Notes: a model not told the origin generated them from the letters alone. Positions 1-7,062 are shown, counted from the first letter of the stretch. The stretch is DNA of 12,410 nt from Chloroflexota bacterium (GCA_021813085.1 JAKAMA010000032.1:1-12410); one strand, 5' to 3'. Translations and numbers: made by a program.

Positions 1-582
1 GTGCTGCTGATCCATCGCGCCGGAGAGCCGTATCGCGGCTCCTGGGCGCTGCCCGGCGGACTGCTCGCCGCGGGAGAGTCGCTGGACCGCGCGGCGGCGC
101 GCAAGCTGCACGACGAGACCGGCGTGCGCGACGTGTACCTCGAGCAGCTCTACACCTTCGGCGAGTTGCCGCGCGGCGACCACGCCCGGCGCGGCGTCGC
201 GGTGACGTACTTCGCGCTGGTGCAGTACGGGCAGGTGCGGCTCGCGGAGCGGACGGAGTGGGCGCCCGAGTGGCACAGCGTCTACAAGCTGCCCGTGCTG
301 GCATTCGACAACAACGCCGTCGTCGACTACGCGCTGCGCCGCCTGCGCTCGAAGCTGGAGTACACCAACGTGGCGTACAGCCTGCTGCCGCGGCAGTTCA
401 CGCTGAGCGACCTGCAGCAGGTGTACGAGGCGATACTGGACCGCGAGCTGGACAAGCGGAACTTCCGGCGGCGGATGCTGTCGCTGGGCGTCATCAAGCC
501 GGCGGGCGGCCGGCGGATGGAGGGCGCGCACCGCCCCGCGCAGCTCTACACGTTCACCAAGCGCGAGCCCGTGATGGTGTAG
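1..582 (+). CDS. NUDIX domain / winged-helix protein, NrtR-like (5'-partial)
   Basis: The visible 193 residues begin inside a NUDIX domain. Residues 1-20 read LLIHRAGEP..GSWALPGG, which in this family normally follows about 20 further residues, so the GTG at base 1 is probably internal and the gene enters from outside the window. The NUDIX box is at residues 20-42. It keeps G20, E26, R34, E39 and G41, but the Glu after R34 is Lys35 and the first Glu of the EE pair is Asp38. Residues 130-187 form a winged helix (FTLSDLQQVYEAIL, DKRNFRRRMLSLG, RPAQLYTF), as in NrtR regulators of NAD metabolism, which bind ADP-ribose through a non-catalytic NUDIX fold. The YLEQLYTFGE segment also fits that group. 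I infer a transcriptional regulator rather than a hydrolase, but a two-domain NUDIX hydrolase is possible. No NAD gene is visible here to confirm the role. Confidence 0.85.
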   Translation: MLLIHRAGEPYRGSWALPGGLLAAGESLDRAAARKLHDETGVRDVYLEQLYTFGELPRGDHARRGVAVTYFALVQYGQVRLAERTEWAPEWHSVYKLPVLAFDNNAVVDYALRRLRSKLEYTNVAYSLLPRQFTLSDLQQVYEAILDRELDKRNFRRRMLSLGVIKPAGGRRMEGAHRPAQLYTFTKREPVMV

Positions 583-597
583 CCCGCGCCCCCGGCG

Positions 598-620
598 CCG
601 CCTGCCCGGCCGGCGGGTTT
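598..620 (+). terminator. Possible weak terminator after the NUDIX gene
   Basis: CCGCC (598-602) and GGCGG (612-616) can pair around a 9-base loop, followed by GTTT at 617-620. It starts 15 bases after the NUDIX stop. The stem is short and the T tract is only three bases, so this is weak. It overlaps the proposed promoter of the next gene. Confidence 0.2.
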
Positions 621-648
621 GCGCACGGGCCGACCGCTTTGTTAGCGT
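619..648 (+). promoter_or_regulatory. Candidate promoter for the cold-shock gene
   Basis: TTGCGC at 619-624 and TAGCGT at 643-648 are separated by 18 bases. They match a sigma-70-type promoter only loosely: the TTG of the -35, and the TA and final T of the -10. Transcription would start near 655 and give a leader of about 170 bases, similar in size to the long leaders known for cspA-type genes. This is pattern matching only. Confidence 0.3.
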
Positions 649-650
649 GA

Positions 651-825
651 CGGTGAAGTCCTCACCGAAGTCTCCTGCCGCACGGTTCCACCGCCGCACG
701 CGACGACTCCGCGGATTTGAGGCAAAGCGCGATGCCGGATCGCGGTCTTTGACACGTGCAGCACGCCGCGAGGCGGCCGGGGGATCGGCTCCCCGGAGCG
801 GGACGGCGACAGGAGGACAGAGCAG
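651..825 (+). promoter_or_regulatory. Structured 5' leader of the cold-shock gene
   Basis: The leader contains two clear hairpins. The first has 6-bp arms CGGTGA (651-656) and TCACCG (662-667) with a 5-base loop. The second has 6-bp arms CCGGGG (777-782) and CCCCGG (791-796) with an 8-base loop, and ends 14 bases before the Shine-Dalgarno AGGAGG (811-816). Long folded leaders on cold-shock genes often act as RNA thermosensors or stability elements. That role is inferred from family knowledge. The sequence between the hairpins matches no riboswitch that I recognise. Confidence 0.35.
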
Positions 826-1041
826 ATGGCGACGGGACAGATCAAGCGGCTGGTGCGCGACCGCGGCTTCGGCTTCATCCGGCCGGAGGGGGCGACGGAG
901 GACATCTTCTTCCACAGCTCCGCGATCGCGGCCGGCATGTTCGACCAGCTCAACGAGGGGCAGAACGTCGAGTTCGACCGCGAGCCGGACCCCCGCGACC
1001 CGAAGCGCAGCCGCGCGGTCAACGTGCGCGTCGTCGGATAA
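826..1041 (+). CDS. Cold-shock domain protein (CspA family)
   Basis: This 71-residue single-domain protein is the usual length for CspA-type RNA chaperones, which bind single-stranded RNA and DNA in the cytoplasm and melt secondary structure. RNP1 appears as RGFGFI near residues 13-18 and RNP2 as DIFFHSS near residues 26-32, followed by the AI...F..L.EGQ.VEF..E pattern. The N-terminus reads GQIKRLVRDRGFGFI, not the GTVKWFN of E. coli CspA, so the usual Trp is absent. This KRL variant is known from several non-proteobacterial lineages. The ATG follows AGGAGG (811-816) with a 9-base gap, which fixes the start. It stands alone between a NUDIX gene and a convergent MFS gene, with a long leader of its own. 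Confidence 0.95.
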   Translation: MATGQIKRLVRDRGFGFIRPEGATEDIFFHSSAIAAGMFDQLNEGQNVEFDREPDPRDPKRSRAVNVRVVG

Positions 1042-1095
1042 GAGACGCCCGCAGGCCCGGCCGCGCCGCGTAAGCTCCCACGATCGCGGCGCAGG

Positions 1096-1116
1096 AGGGG
1101 CGCGCATGCCGCCCCT
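1096..1116. terminator. Hairpin between convergent csp and MFS genes
   Basis: AGGGGCG (1096-1102) and CGCCCCT (1110-1116) form a perfect 7-bp stem with a 7-base loop. It lies in the 104-base gap between the end of the cold-shock gene and the end of the convergent transporter gene, where a bidirectional terminator would be expected. There is no real T tract on either side, so the assignment rests on position and the stem. Confidence 0.3.
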
Positions 1117-1145
1117 GTTCGCCGTCGCGCCGCGGCCGGCGGCGC

Positions 1146-2423
1146 TCAGATCTCGCGCAGACGCCGGCTCGTGACGCCGATGAACAGCACGATGAGCGAG
1201 GCGAGGCCCGTGAAGCCGGCGACGGTCACCTGCGCGCCGAAGACGTCGATTAGCGCTCCCATCAGCAGCGCGCTGAACGGCGTGATGCCGCTCACCATCA
1301 CGTAGAGCGAGATCACCCGCCCGCGATAGTCGTCGTGGACGACGAGCTGGATCATCACCTGGTTGAACATCAGGTACGTCGAGTTGGCGATGCCGGCGAC
1401 GACGAGCAGCGCGAAGGAGAGCGCGTAGTTGTTCGAGAGGGCGAAGACCGTCACCAGCGCCATGTAGATGAACGTCGTCCAGACCAGGATCTGGCCGCGC
1501 TTCGAGACGTTCGAGAAGTTGGCGGCGATCACCGCGCCGATGATCGAGCCGTAACCGACCGCGGAGGCGAGGAAGCCGTAGCCCGTCGAGCCCGAGTGCA
1601 GCACGTCCTCGGCGAAGACCGGGATGAACGAGACGTACGGGTAGACGAGGATGCTCGGCAGCGCGGCCATGAACACGAGCAGCCGCACGTCGGGATGGCC
1701 GCGCGCGTAACGCAGCCCATCGCGCATGCTCTCGACGACGGAGGCGGTGTGGCGGCCGCTGGGCTCGCCGCGCGCCTTGATGCGCGAGGTCGCTACCGAT
1801 GAGAACAGGTACGCGCCCGCCTGCACGATGAAGGCGGCGCCGACGCCGAAGGCGCCGATCAGCGCGCCGCCGAGCGCCGGGCCGGCGATGCGCATCGTAT
1901 TCGCGCCGAGCGAGTTGACGGCGATGCCGTTCGGCAGGTCTTCCGCCCCGACGACGTCGTAGATCATCACTTGCCGCGCGGGCTGGTTGACGGCTTCGGC
2001 GAGGCCGTCGACCGTGGCGGTGAGGTAGAGCATCCAGACGCTGATCAGGTGCGTGATGACGAGGACCGCCAGGAGGGTGCCGACCGCGGAGCTGATGGCC
2101 GTCATGATCACCAGCACCGTCCTGCGGCTGAAGCGGTCCGTGATCGCGCCGGCAAACGGCGAGACGCCGAGCGTCGTGGCGCCCCGGACGAAGGCGACGG
2201 CGCCGATCTGGAACGGGGAGTTGGTGAGCTCGAAGATCAGCCAGCCCTGGGCGACGAACTGCACCCACTGGGCGAGCATGGTGCCGACGTTGCCGAGCCA
2301 GAGGACGCGGAAGTCGGGGTACTTGCCGAGCGTGTAGAGGGTGCGCTTGCCGAAGCCGCGCAAGCCGCCGGCGGTGAGCGCTTCGGCCGCCGCCGCCGTG
2401 GATCCCGGTGATGTCGAAGACAC
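1146..2423 (-). CDS. MFS transporter, EntS/MFS_3-like exporter
   Basis: The 425-residue protein is the right length for a 12-helix major facilitator permease. It has a roughly 35-residue cytoplasmic N-terminus and then alternating hydrophobic segments to the C-terminus. The loop between helices 2 and 3 carries GAITDRFSRR (residues 92-101), the family's motif A. The segment NQPARQ..IYDVV..EDLPNGIAVNSLG....RIAGPALGGALIG is typical of the MFS_3/EntS group of proton-driven exporters of siderophores and drugs. The substrate cannot be read from the sequence. The start is GTG at 2423, with GAGG (2430-2433) six bases upstream. A separate promoter candidate lies just upstream, so it is probably transcribed on its own and not as part of the glycosylation operon. 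It converges with the cold-shock gene. Confidence 0.9.
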   Translation of the reverse strand: MSSTSPGSTAAAAEALTAGGLRGFGKRTLYTLGKYPDFRVLWLGNVGTMLAQWVQFVAQGWLIFELTNSPFQIGAVAFVRGATTLGVSPFAGAITDRFSRRTVLVIMTAISSAVGTLLAVLVITHLISVWMLYLTATVDGLAEAVNQPARQVMIYDVVGAEDLPNGIAVNSLGANTMRIAGPALGGALIGAFGVGAAFIVQAGAYLFSSVATSRIKARGEPSGRHTASVVESMRDGLRYARGHPDVRLLVFMAALPSILVYPYVSFIPVFAEDVLHSGSTGYGFLASAVGYGSIIGAVIAANFSNVSKRGQILVWTTFIYMALVTVFALSNNYALSFALLVVAGIANSTYLMFNQVMIQLVVHDDYRGRVISLYVMVSGITPFSALLMGALIDVFGAQVTVAGFTGLASLIVLFIGVTSRRLREI

Positions 2424-2453
2424 GTCGCGCCTCGGTGAGCCTGGGGACGCCGC

Positions 2454-2482
2454 ATCGTACCGGACGTGCGCGTGAGGGTGAA
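2454..2482 (-). promoter_or_regulatory. Candidate sigma-70-type promoter for the MFS gene
   Basis: On the - strand TTCACC (2482-2477) and TACGAT (2459-2454) are separated by exactly 17 bases, each matching four of six consensus positions. Transcription would start near 2447, giving a leader of about 24 bases to the GTG at 2423. This is the best promoter match I found in the window. Confidence 0.45.
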
Positions 2483-2578
2483 GGTGATCGGGGTTTCAGG
2501 ATTGCGGCTGCATCGGCGACCGCGCACAGCGGACGACAGACGCCGAAGGCGATCCCCGCGCAACCGGGCGCGACGGCG

Positions 2579-3220
2579 TCAGCCCCCGGACGGGCCGTAT
2601 GGCCAGCCGTAGCGCTGCGCCAGCGCGGCGATGTCGAGGTCGGGGCTATGGCGCGTCAGCCCGAGCGCGTGGCCCAGCTCGTGCAGGATCAGGTTGCGCC
2701 GGCGCGCCTCGATGTCCGCTCCCGGCGGGATGATGTCGTTGAGGTAGATGTACGCCGTCGTGATCTCGCCGGTGCACCCCTCGGGCACCGTGGCCGGAGG
2801 AAAGTTGCAGGCGGTCCCGGCGGCATCGTAGACGGTCGCGAACCCCCCGTCGCCGGGCTGGAAGAGGTAGCCGGGCAGGACCGGCGGCGCGCTGTCGCGG
2901 TAGCGGCGCACCCTGACCACGATGTTCGCGCCCGTGGCGCTGTCCTGGAACTGGAGATACGGCGTCGCGGCCGCGTACGTGGCGAGGGACCACTGGAGGG
3001 CCGGCGACCAGTCGGCGGACGGCCCGTATGAGTCGCCGCCCGTCTCATCGATCACGGCGACCCGCAGCGGCGCGCCGGAGCCTCGCACGTAGCCGGACGC
3101 GGGGTCGCCCTGGGCGGCGATGCTGGCGATGCAGCCGGCGGCGGCGACGAGGACAGCGATGCTGAGGGCGAGCAGGGCGCCCATACGGGCCGGCCGGCTC
3201 GCCGTGCGGAGCGACGACAC
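2579..3220 (-). CDS. Matrixin-like zinc metalloprotease lipoprotein lacking the Met-turn
   Basis: The 213-residue protein has a short basic N-terminus, a hydrophobic stretch (residues 13-27) and AAAGC with Cys30, a lipobox-like site, so it is probably an exported lipoprotein. The zinc motif is HELGHALGLTRHS: H180, E181 and H184, then G187 and H191. The third His is one residue later than in the classic HExxHxxGxxH motif; I recall similarly spaced bacterial matrixin-like proteins. After H191 matrixins normally have a loop with a Met-turn before the last helix. Here SPDL leads straight into DIAALAQRYG, so the Met-turn is missing. C138 and C149 could form a disulfide. The start is GTG at 3220 with a weak AGG-type site; ATG at 3184 (residue 13) is an alternative. 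Proteolytic activity is uncertain. Confidence 0.8.
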   Translation of the reverse strand: MSSLRTASRPARMGALLALSIAVLVAAAGCIASIAAQGDPASGYVRGSGAPLRVAVIDETGGDSYGPSADWSPALQWSLATYAAATPYLQFQDSATGANIVVRVRRYRDSAPPVLPGYLFQPGDGGFATVYDAAGTACNFPPATVPEGCTGEITTAYIYLNDIIPPGADIEARRRNLILHELGHALGLTRHSPDLDIAALAQRYGWPYGPSGG

Positions 3221-3293
3221 GGGCGCTGCCTGGCGGGGCAGTGCGAGACGATGCTACGGGATGGGGAAGGGTCTCGTGCTTCCCGTCGATCCA

Positions 3294-3316
3294 AACGCCG
3301 GGCAGCGGCCGGCGTT
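3294..3316 (-). terminator. Probable terminator of the glycosylation operon
   Basis: AACGCCGG (3294-3301) and CCGGCGTT (3309-3316) form a perfect 8-bp stem with a 7-base loop, 16 bases past the stop of the membrane-anchored beta-rich protein. On the - strand the stem runs into TTTGG, a short T-rich tail. The position at the end of three coupled genes fits a terminator. The tail is weaker than in classic intrinsic terminators. Confidence 0.45.
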
Positions 3317-3332
3317 GCATCGGGGCCGGGGG

Positions 3333-4427
3333 TCAGGGCGCCGGCGACGCGGCGGACGCCGGCGTGATGCCCGCGATGTAGCCGTCGATGTTCTCGGGCT
3401 TCGTGCTGGCGGCCGCGATGAAGAGCTTGATGCTGACCCGCGCGGGGCGGGGCCAGCGCAGGCGCGCGTAGATGGCGGCCAGATCGACGGAGACGTGCTG
3501 CCATGAGCCGGCGGGCACGTCGTAGACGTGGATGTGATGGCCCGTCGGCAGGCTGTAGTCCATGTCCCCCTGCCCCGTCGGCTGGAAGAGGAGCCAGAGC
3601 AGTCCATTGCGGTTGTCGTTGATTTCGACGCCGAACGCCGTCAACGGCCAGCCACCCTGCTCCGTCTTGTACGGAGCGTTGCTGAGCACCGTAAAGTCCA
3701 TGGGTGCGGTGGGGAAGGCGATCTCCTGCACAAGCCCGGTGTGGCTCCAGCCGCCCGGGTCAGGCTTGCCCGCCTCGACGACGTGGAAGCGCGCCGCGTG
3801 GATGCCGAAGACGTTGACTTCTTCGATGCTGGTGTGGTCGGCGGCGCCAACATGGCTGTAGATCTGCCAGCCCGCGGGCGAGATCAGACCGGTCGTGAGG
3901 TCGCGCTGGCTCCACACGCGCAACCCGGGATTGACGATAGCGAGCGTGCGCGCCGGGATCTCGATAGGCGGCGAGAGAGCGTAGACGATGCTCGCGGCGT
4001 CGTTCACCTTGATACGGAACGGCTGGCCATCCGGTGGAGCGGCCGTCGCCTCAGGCGCTTTGATGTGATAGGTCGCGCTCTCGCCGGGCTTGAGCGTCAG
4101 CGGCCCGGAGGTGACCTCCCAGTAGTACGGGTAGGGGAGCCACGAGACGGAGAAGCGCGGGTGCATGTCGTACGCGCCGTTGTTGCGCACATCGACGACT
4201 GCCTGCGTCGTGGCGCCGATCTGCGCCGGGTCGGTTGTGCTGCGCACGACGACATCGGCCTTGAGCGCGTCGGGGCTCCCGCGCAGGGCGACCGCTGCGA
4301 GCACAACGCCGAGCAGCACGAGCGCGGCCGGCACGGCGAGCGCGCGCGGCGCCGGCCAGTGGAGCCTTCGCGGAGCTGGCATACCAACCACAGTGCCTTG
4401 GGACGCGACGAGTCGCAGGTCAGGCAT
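3333..4427 (-). CDS. Membrane-anchored extracytoplasmic beta-rich protein of the glycosylation operon
   Basis: I do not recognise a named family. The 364-residue protein has one hydrophobic segment (about 28-49) after a basic stretch, so it is probably anchored with the rest outside. Residues about 55-155 look like an Ig-like domain of the CARDB or NEW3 kind (VDVRNNGAYDMHPRFSVSW, then GPLTLKPGESATYHIKAP). Residues about 165-355 are beta-strand-like and Trp/Gly-rich, resembling a lectin or carbohydrate-binding sandwich. I see no catalytic motif. The reading frame opens as far as 4547, but ATG at 4427 is preferred: AGGAGG ends 9 bases upstream and the start overlaps the GT-C stop by 8 bases. 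The earlier 40 codons lie inside the GT-C gene in another frame. From its place it could be an acceptor, partner or sugar-binding surface protein; this is inference. Confidence 0.8.
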   Translation of the reverse strand: MPDLRLVASQGTVVGMPAPRRLHWPAPRALAVPAALVLLGVVLAAVALRGSPDALKADVVVRSTTDPAQIGATTQAVVDVRNNGAYDMHPRFSVSWLPYPYYWEVTSGPLTLKPGESATYHIKAPEATAAPPDGQPFRIKVNDAASIVYALSPPIEIPARTLAIVNPGLRVWSQRDLTTGLISPAGWQIYSHVGAADHTSIEEVNVFGIHAARFHVVEAGKPDPGGWSHTGLVQEIAFPTAPMDFTVLSNAPYKTEQGGWPLTAFGVEINDNRNGLLWLLFQPTGQGDMDYSLPTGHHIHVYDVPAGSWQHVSVDLAAIYARLRWPRPARVSIKLFIAAASTKPENIDGYIAGITPASAASPAP

Positions 4428-5778
4428 CGCGGGGCACCTCCTGCAGCAGGAGGTCGTGGTCCTGCTCATCCTCCCACCAGGCGATGAGGCCCACGAGGAC
4501 GACGGGGGTCCAGTAGACGTAGTAGTTTTGCAGGCTGCGGTATCCAAACCACATGATGACGGCGGGCGCCAGCCAGATGGCGTGCTTGAGCGTGCGGAAG
4601 TGCAGCCAGTAGGCGAGGAGCAGGACGCCGGAGACCCCGAAGGTGGCGACGCTGTAGAAGCTCTTCGGGAGGTCGACCAGTCCGGTCTGGGTCAGCAGCG
4701 AGATGCCGGAGCCGAACGGCACGAGCTGGGCGTTGAACGGGAGCATGACACCGTCGTACCAGCCCCGGAAGTCCCAGAGCATGAACGGCGCGTTCAGCGC
4801 GAGGAAGCCGGCGGCGGACACCGCGACGAAGCGCGCGATGGTCTGCGCGCGCCCTCGCAGCGACGGGTCCTCGCTCGTATGCCAGAGCCAGATGAGCAGG
4901 AACGGAGCCAGCAGCCAGGGCTGCTGCTTCGTGCCGGCGGAGAGTCCATACAGCAGCGCCGCCCAGCCGAGACGGCCCTTGTACAGGGCGATGGCCGTGG
5001 CCATCACGGGGAGCACCCAGATGAAGTCCATGACGCCGCCCGCCGTGAATTGCAGGAAGAGGTCCGGGTCGACCGCGAGCGGTAGCACGATTAGCGGACG
5101 CAGCGCGGAGGGTGCGCGCCACCAGAGCAGTGCAAGCACGGCGATCTCGAACGCTACGACGACCCAGCGGACGTCCTGCAGGCCGAAGTAGAGCGGCGGT
5201 ACGAGGACGAGGACGCTGCCCGCAGGCCACGACATCAGCTCCGAGAGCGGCCGTCCGTGCGTGGTACTCGTGAGATAGGTGCTCGGGAGCCCGAACCGCT
5301 TCACCGACGCATCGATGAGGGCAGGATCGTTGATGGAGTACGGGTTGCGGCCGGCGATCAGTTGCTCGGCGGCGACGTGCGAGAACACGGCGTTGTCGGT
5401 GCCGTATACGGGATAGGCAATCTCGATCCGGACGTAGAACCAGGCGACGAGCACGAGGACGAGCGTGGCGGGGATGAGCAGCGCGGCACGCCGTACACGC
5501 TCGCCGGGCACGAGGGCCGCAGTGAGCGCCGCGAAGGCGGCGGCATAGTCGGCGAAGACGAGCGCGACCACCTCTCGGTGCGTGCCGATCTGGCCCTGCT
5601 GCCAGGTCTGCAGCGCCATCTCGAACGCGAAGACGCCCGTGGCAATGAACCCGAGCCGGAGGATGAGCTGGGCCCAACGCGCGTCGCGGCGCAACGCGGC
5701 AGGTTGGCGCGAGCGCTGCTGGACGAGCACCGGGAGGCGCTCGTCGCGCAGCGGTACGGGTGCTGCCACGGCCGCCAT
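4420..5778 (-). CDS. Integral-membrane GT-C glycosyltransferase (GT87/DUF2029-like)
   Basis: The 452-residue protein has about ten hydrophobic segments, the usual form of GT-C enzymes that take a sugar from a polyprenyl-phosphate carrier and add it to an acceptor on the outer face of the membrane. After the second or third helix comes YGTDNAVFSHVAAEQLIAGRNPY (about residues 125-147). This matches the acidic first external loop of GT87/DUF2029-type mannosyltransferases, with D128 the likely catalytic Asp. The later segment GLSAGTKQQPWLLAPFLLIW (about 278-297) is also typical. The sugar and acceptor cannot be told from sequence. ATG at 5778 follows AAGGAG (5784-5789) by 5 bases, and this site overlaps the TAA of the GT2-GtrA gene, so the two are translated in series. 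Its 3' end overlaps the next gene by 8 bases. It probably uses the lipid-sugar made by its upstream neighbour. Confidence 0.85.
   Translation of the reverse strand: MAAVAAPVPLRDERLPVLVQQRSRQPAALRRDARWAQLILRLGFIATGVFAFEMALQTWQQGQIGTHREVVALVFADYAAAFAALTAALVPGERVRRAALLIPATLVLVLVAWFYVRIEIAYPVYGTDNAVFSHVAAEQLIAGRNPYSINDPALIDASVKRFGLPSTYLTSTTHGRPLSELMSWPAGSVLVLVPPLYFGLQDVRWVVVAFEIAVLALLWWRAPSALRPLIVLPLAVDPDLFLQFTAGGVMDFIWVLPVMATAIALYKGRLGWAALLYGLSAGTKQQPWLLAPFLLIWLWHTSEDPSLRGRAQTIARFVAVSAAGFLALNAPFMLWDFRGWYDGVMLPFNAQLVPFGSGISLLTQTGLVDLPKSFYSVATFGVSGVLLLAYWLHFRTLKHAIWLAPAVIMWFGYRSLQNYYVYWTPVVLVGLIAWWEDEQDHDLLLQEVPRDA
4425..4454 (-). promoter_or_regulatory. Shine-Dalgarno-sequestering hairpin at the GT-C / surface-protein junction
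   Basis: On the - strand ACCTCCTG (4454-4447), a 3-base loop and CAGGAGGT (4443-4436) make a perfect 8-bp hairpin. Its 3' arm contains the AGGAGG that serves the ATG at 4427. The hairpin lies wholly within the last codons of the GT-C gene (LLLQEV). A ribosome finishing GT-C would melt it. This suggests that the downstream gene is translated only after GT-C, a known coupling mechanism. The structure is seen directly; its effect is inferred. Confidence 0.5.
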
Positions 5779-5787
5779 CGCGTCTCC

Positions 5788-7062
5788 TTACGCTGCCTGC
5801 TCGTCCGCCGCCACGTCGGCGGGCGCGGGCTCCAGCCGCCGGGGCAGGGGCGCGACACCGGAGATGCGCGGCGCGGCCACCGCGCGGGCATCGCCCGGTG
5901 CGGGGAACGCGAAGCGCGAGACGCCGGCGAAGTTCGTCATCAGGCCGCTCACCACGCCGAAGAAGCCGGCCGCCATCGTCGCCGCGCCGAAGTGGACGGC
6001 GGCGGTGAAGACCACGAGGCTCGCCGTAACGCCGAGCGCGCAGGCGACGTGGTAGCGGGCGGCTTCGAGCAGCGTGCGCAGCCGCCCGCGGCCGCGGCGG
6101 TCGCGCCAGGTGATCGAGCGGTTGAGCCAGAAGTTCGAGAGCACGGAGACCTCGACGCCCGCCGCCCAGCCGGCGTGCGGCGCCAGGCCCAGCCCGCTCG
6201 TCGCGAGCCAGAGCACCCCGAGGTTGACGGCCATGCCGGACGCGCCGATGAGGAGGAACTTCCACACGCGCGCGACCTCGGGCACTTCGAGAAAGATGCG
6301 CGCGGTGTGCTGCACGTACTGGCTACCGTGCTTGAGGGTGGCCTTGCTCTCGCCGGCGTTGCGCGGCTGGAAGCGGTACGGCACCTCGACGAGCTCGGTC
6401 CAGCGGCCGCGCACGAGCACCTCGGTGAGCATCTTGTAGCCGACCGGGCGCAGCTCGACGCCATCGATGACGTCGCGCCGGAGCAGGAAGAAGCCGCTGC
6501 CCGGGTCGCTGGCGTGGCGGAGGCGCTCGTAGAACAGCAGCTTCGACAGCCACTTGGAGCCGAGCGAGATGAGCCGCCGCGTGACGCCGGGCAGGCCATC
6601 GGCGCTGCCGCCCTTGCGGTAGCGGCTGGCGACGACGATATCGGCGTCGCATCGGCGCGCTTCGGCGAGCATCTCGGCGAGCTTCTCCGGCGGGTGCTGG
6701 AGGTCGCCGTCGATGACGGAGACGTACTCGCCGCGGGCGGCGCGCAGTCCGCGCACGATGGCGGTCGTCAGGCCGCCGCTGCGCTCCCAGGTCTCGCGAT
6801 GGATGAGCTTGATCGGGACATCCCGCTGCAGCCCCATGACGATGCGCGGCGTGTCGTCGGTGCTGTCATCGACAAAGATGATCTCGAAGTCGCTGCCCGC
6901 CAGCGCTGCGATCAGCCGGTCGACAAGCGCCTCGACGTTGTCCTGCTCGTTGAACGTCGGCACGACCACCGTCAGCAGCGGCGGCGTCGGGCCGGGGCGG
7001 AGCGCCGCCGGGAACGAGATCACGGGGCTCCGATCGTCGCGCTTCGCGGTCCGCGCGCCCAT
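5788..7062 (-). CDS. GT2 polyprenyl-phosphate glycosyltransferase fused to GtrA membrane domain
   Basis: The 424-residue protein has two domains. Residues 30-250 are a DPM1-type GT2 domain: VVVPTFNEQDN (32-42), IIFVDDSTDDT (61-71), the DXD-type metal site DGDLQHP (118-124), and GSGFFLLRRDVID (188-200). Such enzymes move a sugar from a nucleotide donor onto polyprenyl phosphate at the inner face of the membrane. Residues 265-386 hold a GtrA domain with four likely helices (WKFLLIGASGMAVNLGVLWL; SNFWLNRSITW), a family thought to help flip or bind the lipid-sugar. The tail after 387 is Pro/Ala-rich. The frame is open to 7326, but ATG at 7062 is chosen: it follows GAAGGGA and gives the expected GT2 N-terminus, while the upstream residues are Arg/Ala/Ser-rich noise. 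The stop lies 9 bases before the GT-C gene, so they form one operon. Confidence 0.9.
   Translation of the reverse strand: MGARTAKRDDRSPVISFPAALRPGPTPPLLTVVVPTFNEQDNVEALVDRLIAALAGSDFEIIFVDDSTDDTPRIVMGLQRDVPIKLIHRETWERSGGLTTAIVRGLRAARGEYVSVIDGDLQHPPEKLAEMLAEARRCDADIVVASRYRKGGSADGLPGVTRRLISLGSKWLSKLLFYERLRHASDPGSGFFLLRRDVIDGVELRPVGYKMLTEVLVRGRWTELVEVPYRFQPRNAGESKATLKHGSQYVQHTARIFLEVPEVARVWKFLLIGASGMAVNLGVLWLATSGLGLAPHAGWAAGVEVSVLSNFWLNRSITWRDRRGRGRLRTLLEAARYHVACALGVTASLVVFTAAVHFGAATMAAGFFGVVSGLMTNFAGVSRFAFPAPGDARAVAAPRISGVAPLPRRLEPAPADVAADEQAA

Noticed and set aside
749..754. A perfect TTGACA upstream of the cold-shock gene
   Set aside because: The sequence 16-18 bases downstream is GGCGGC-like with no -10 match, so it is not a convincing promoter by itself.
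642..1022. A 126-codon - strand frame opposite the cold-shock gene
   Set aside because: The cold-shock protein on the + strand is unmistakable and the opposite frame has no recognisable domain.
4428..4547. A 40-codon N-terminal extension of the membrane-anchored beta-rich protein
   Set aside because: It lies inside the GT-C gene in another frame and has no ribosome-binding site. The ATG at 4427 has AGGAGG at 9 bases and the usual overlap of coupled genes.
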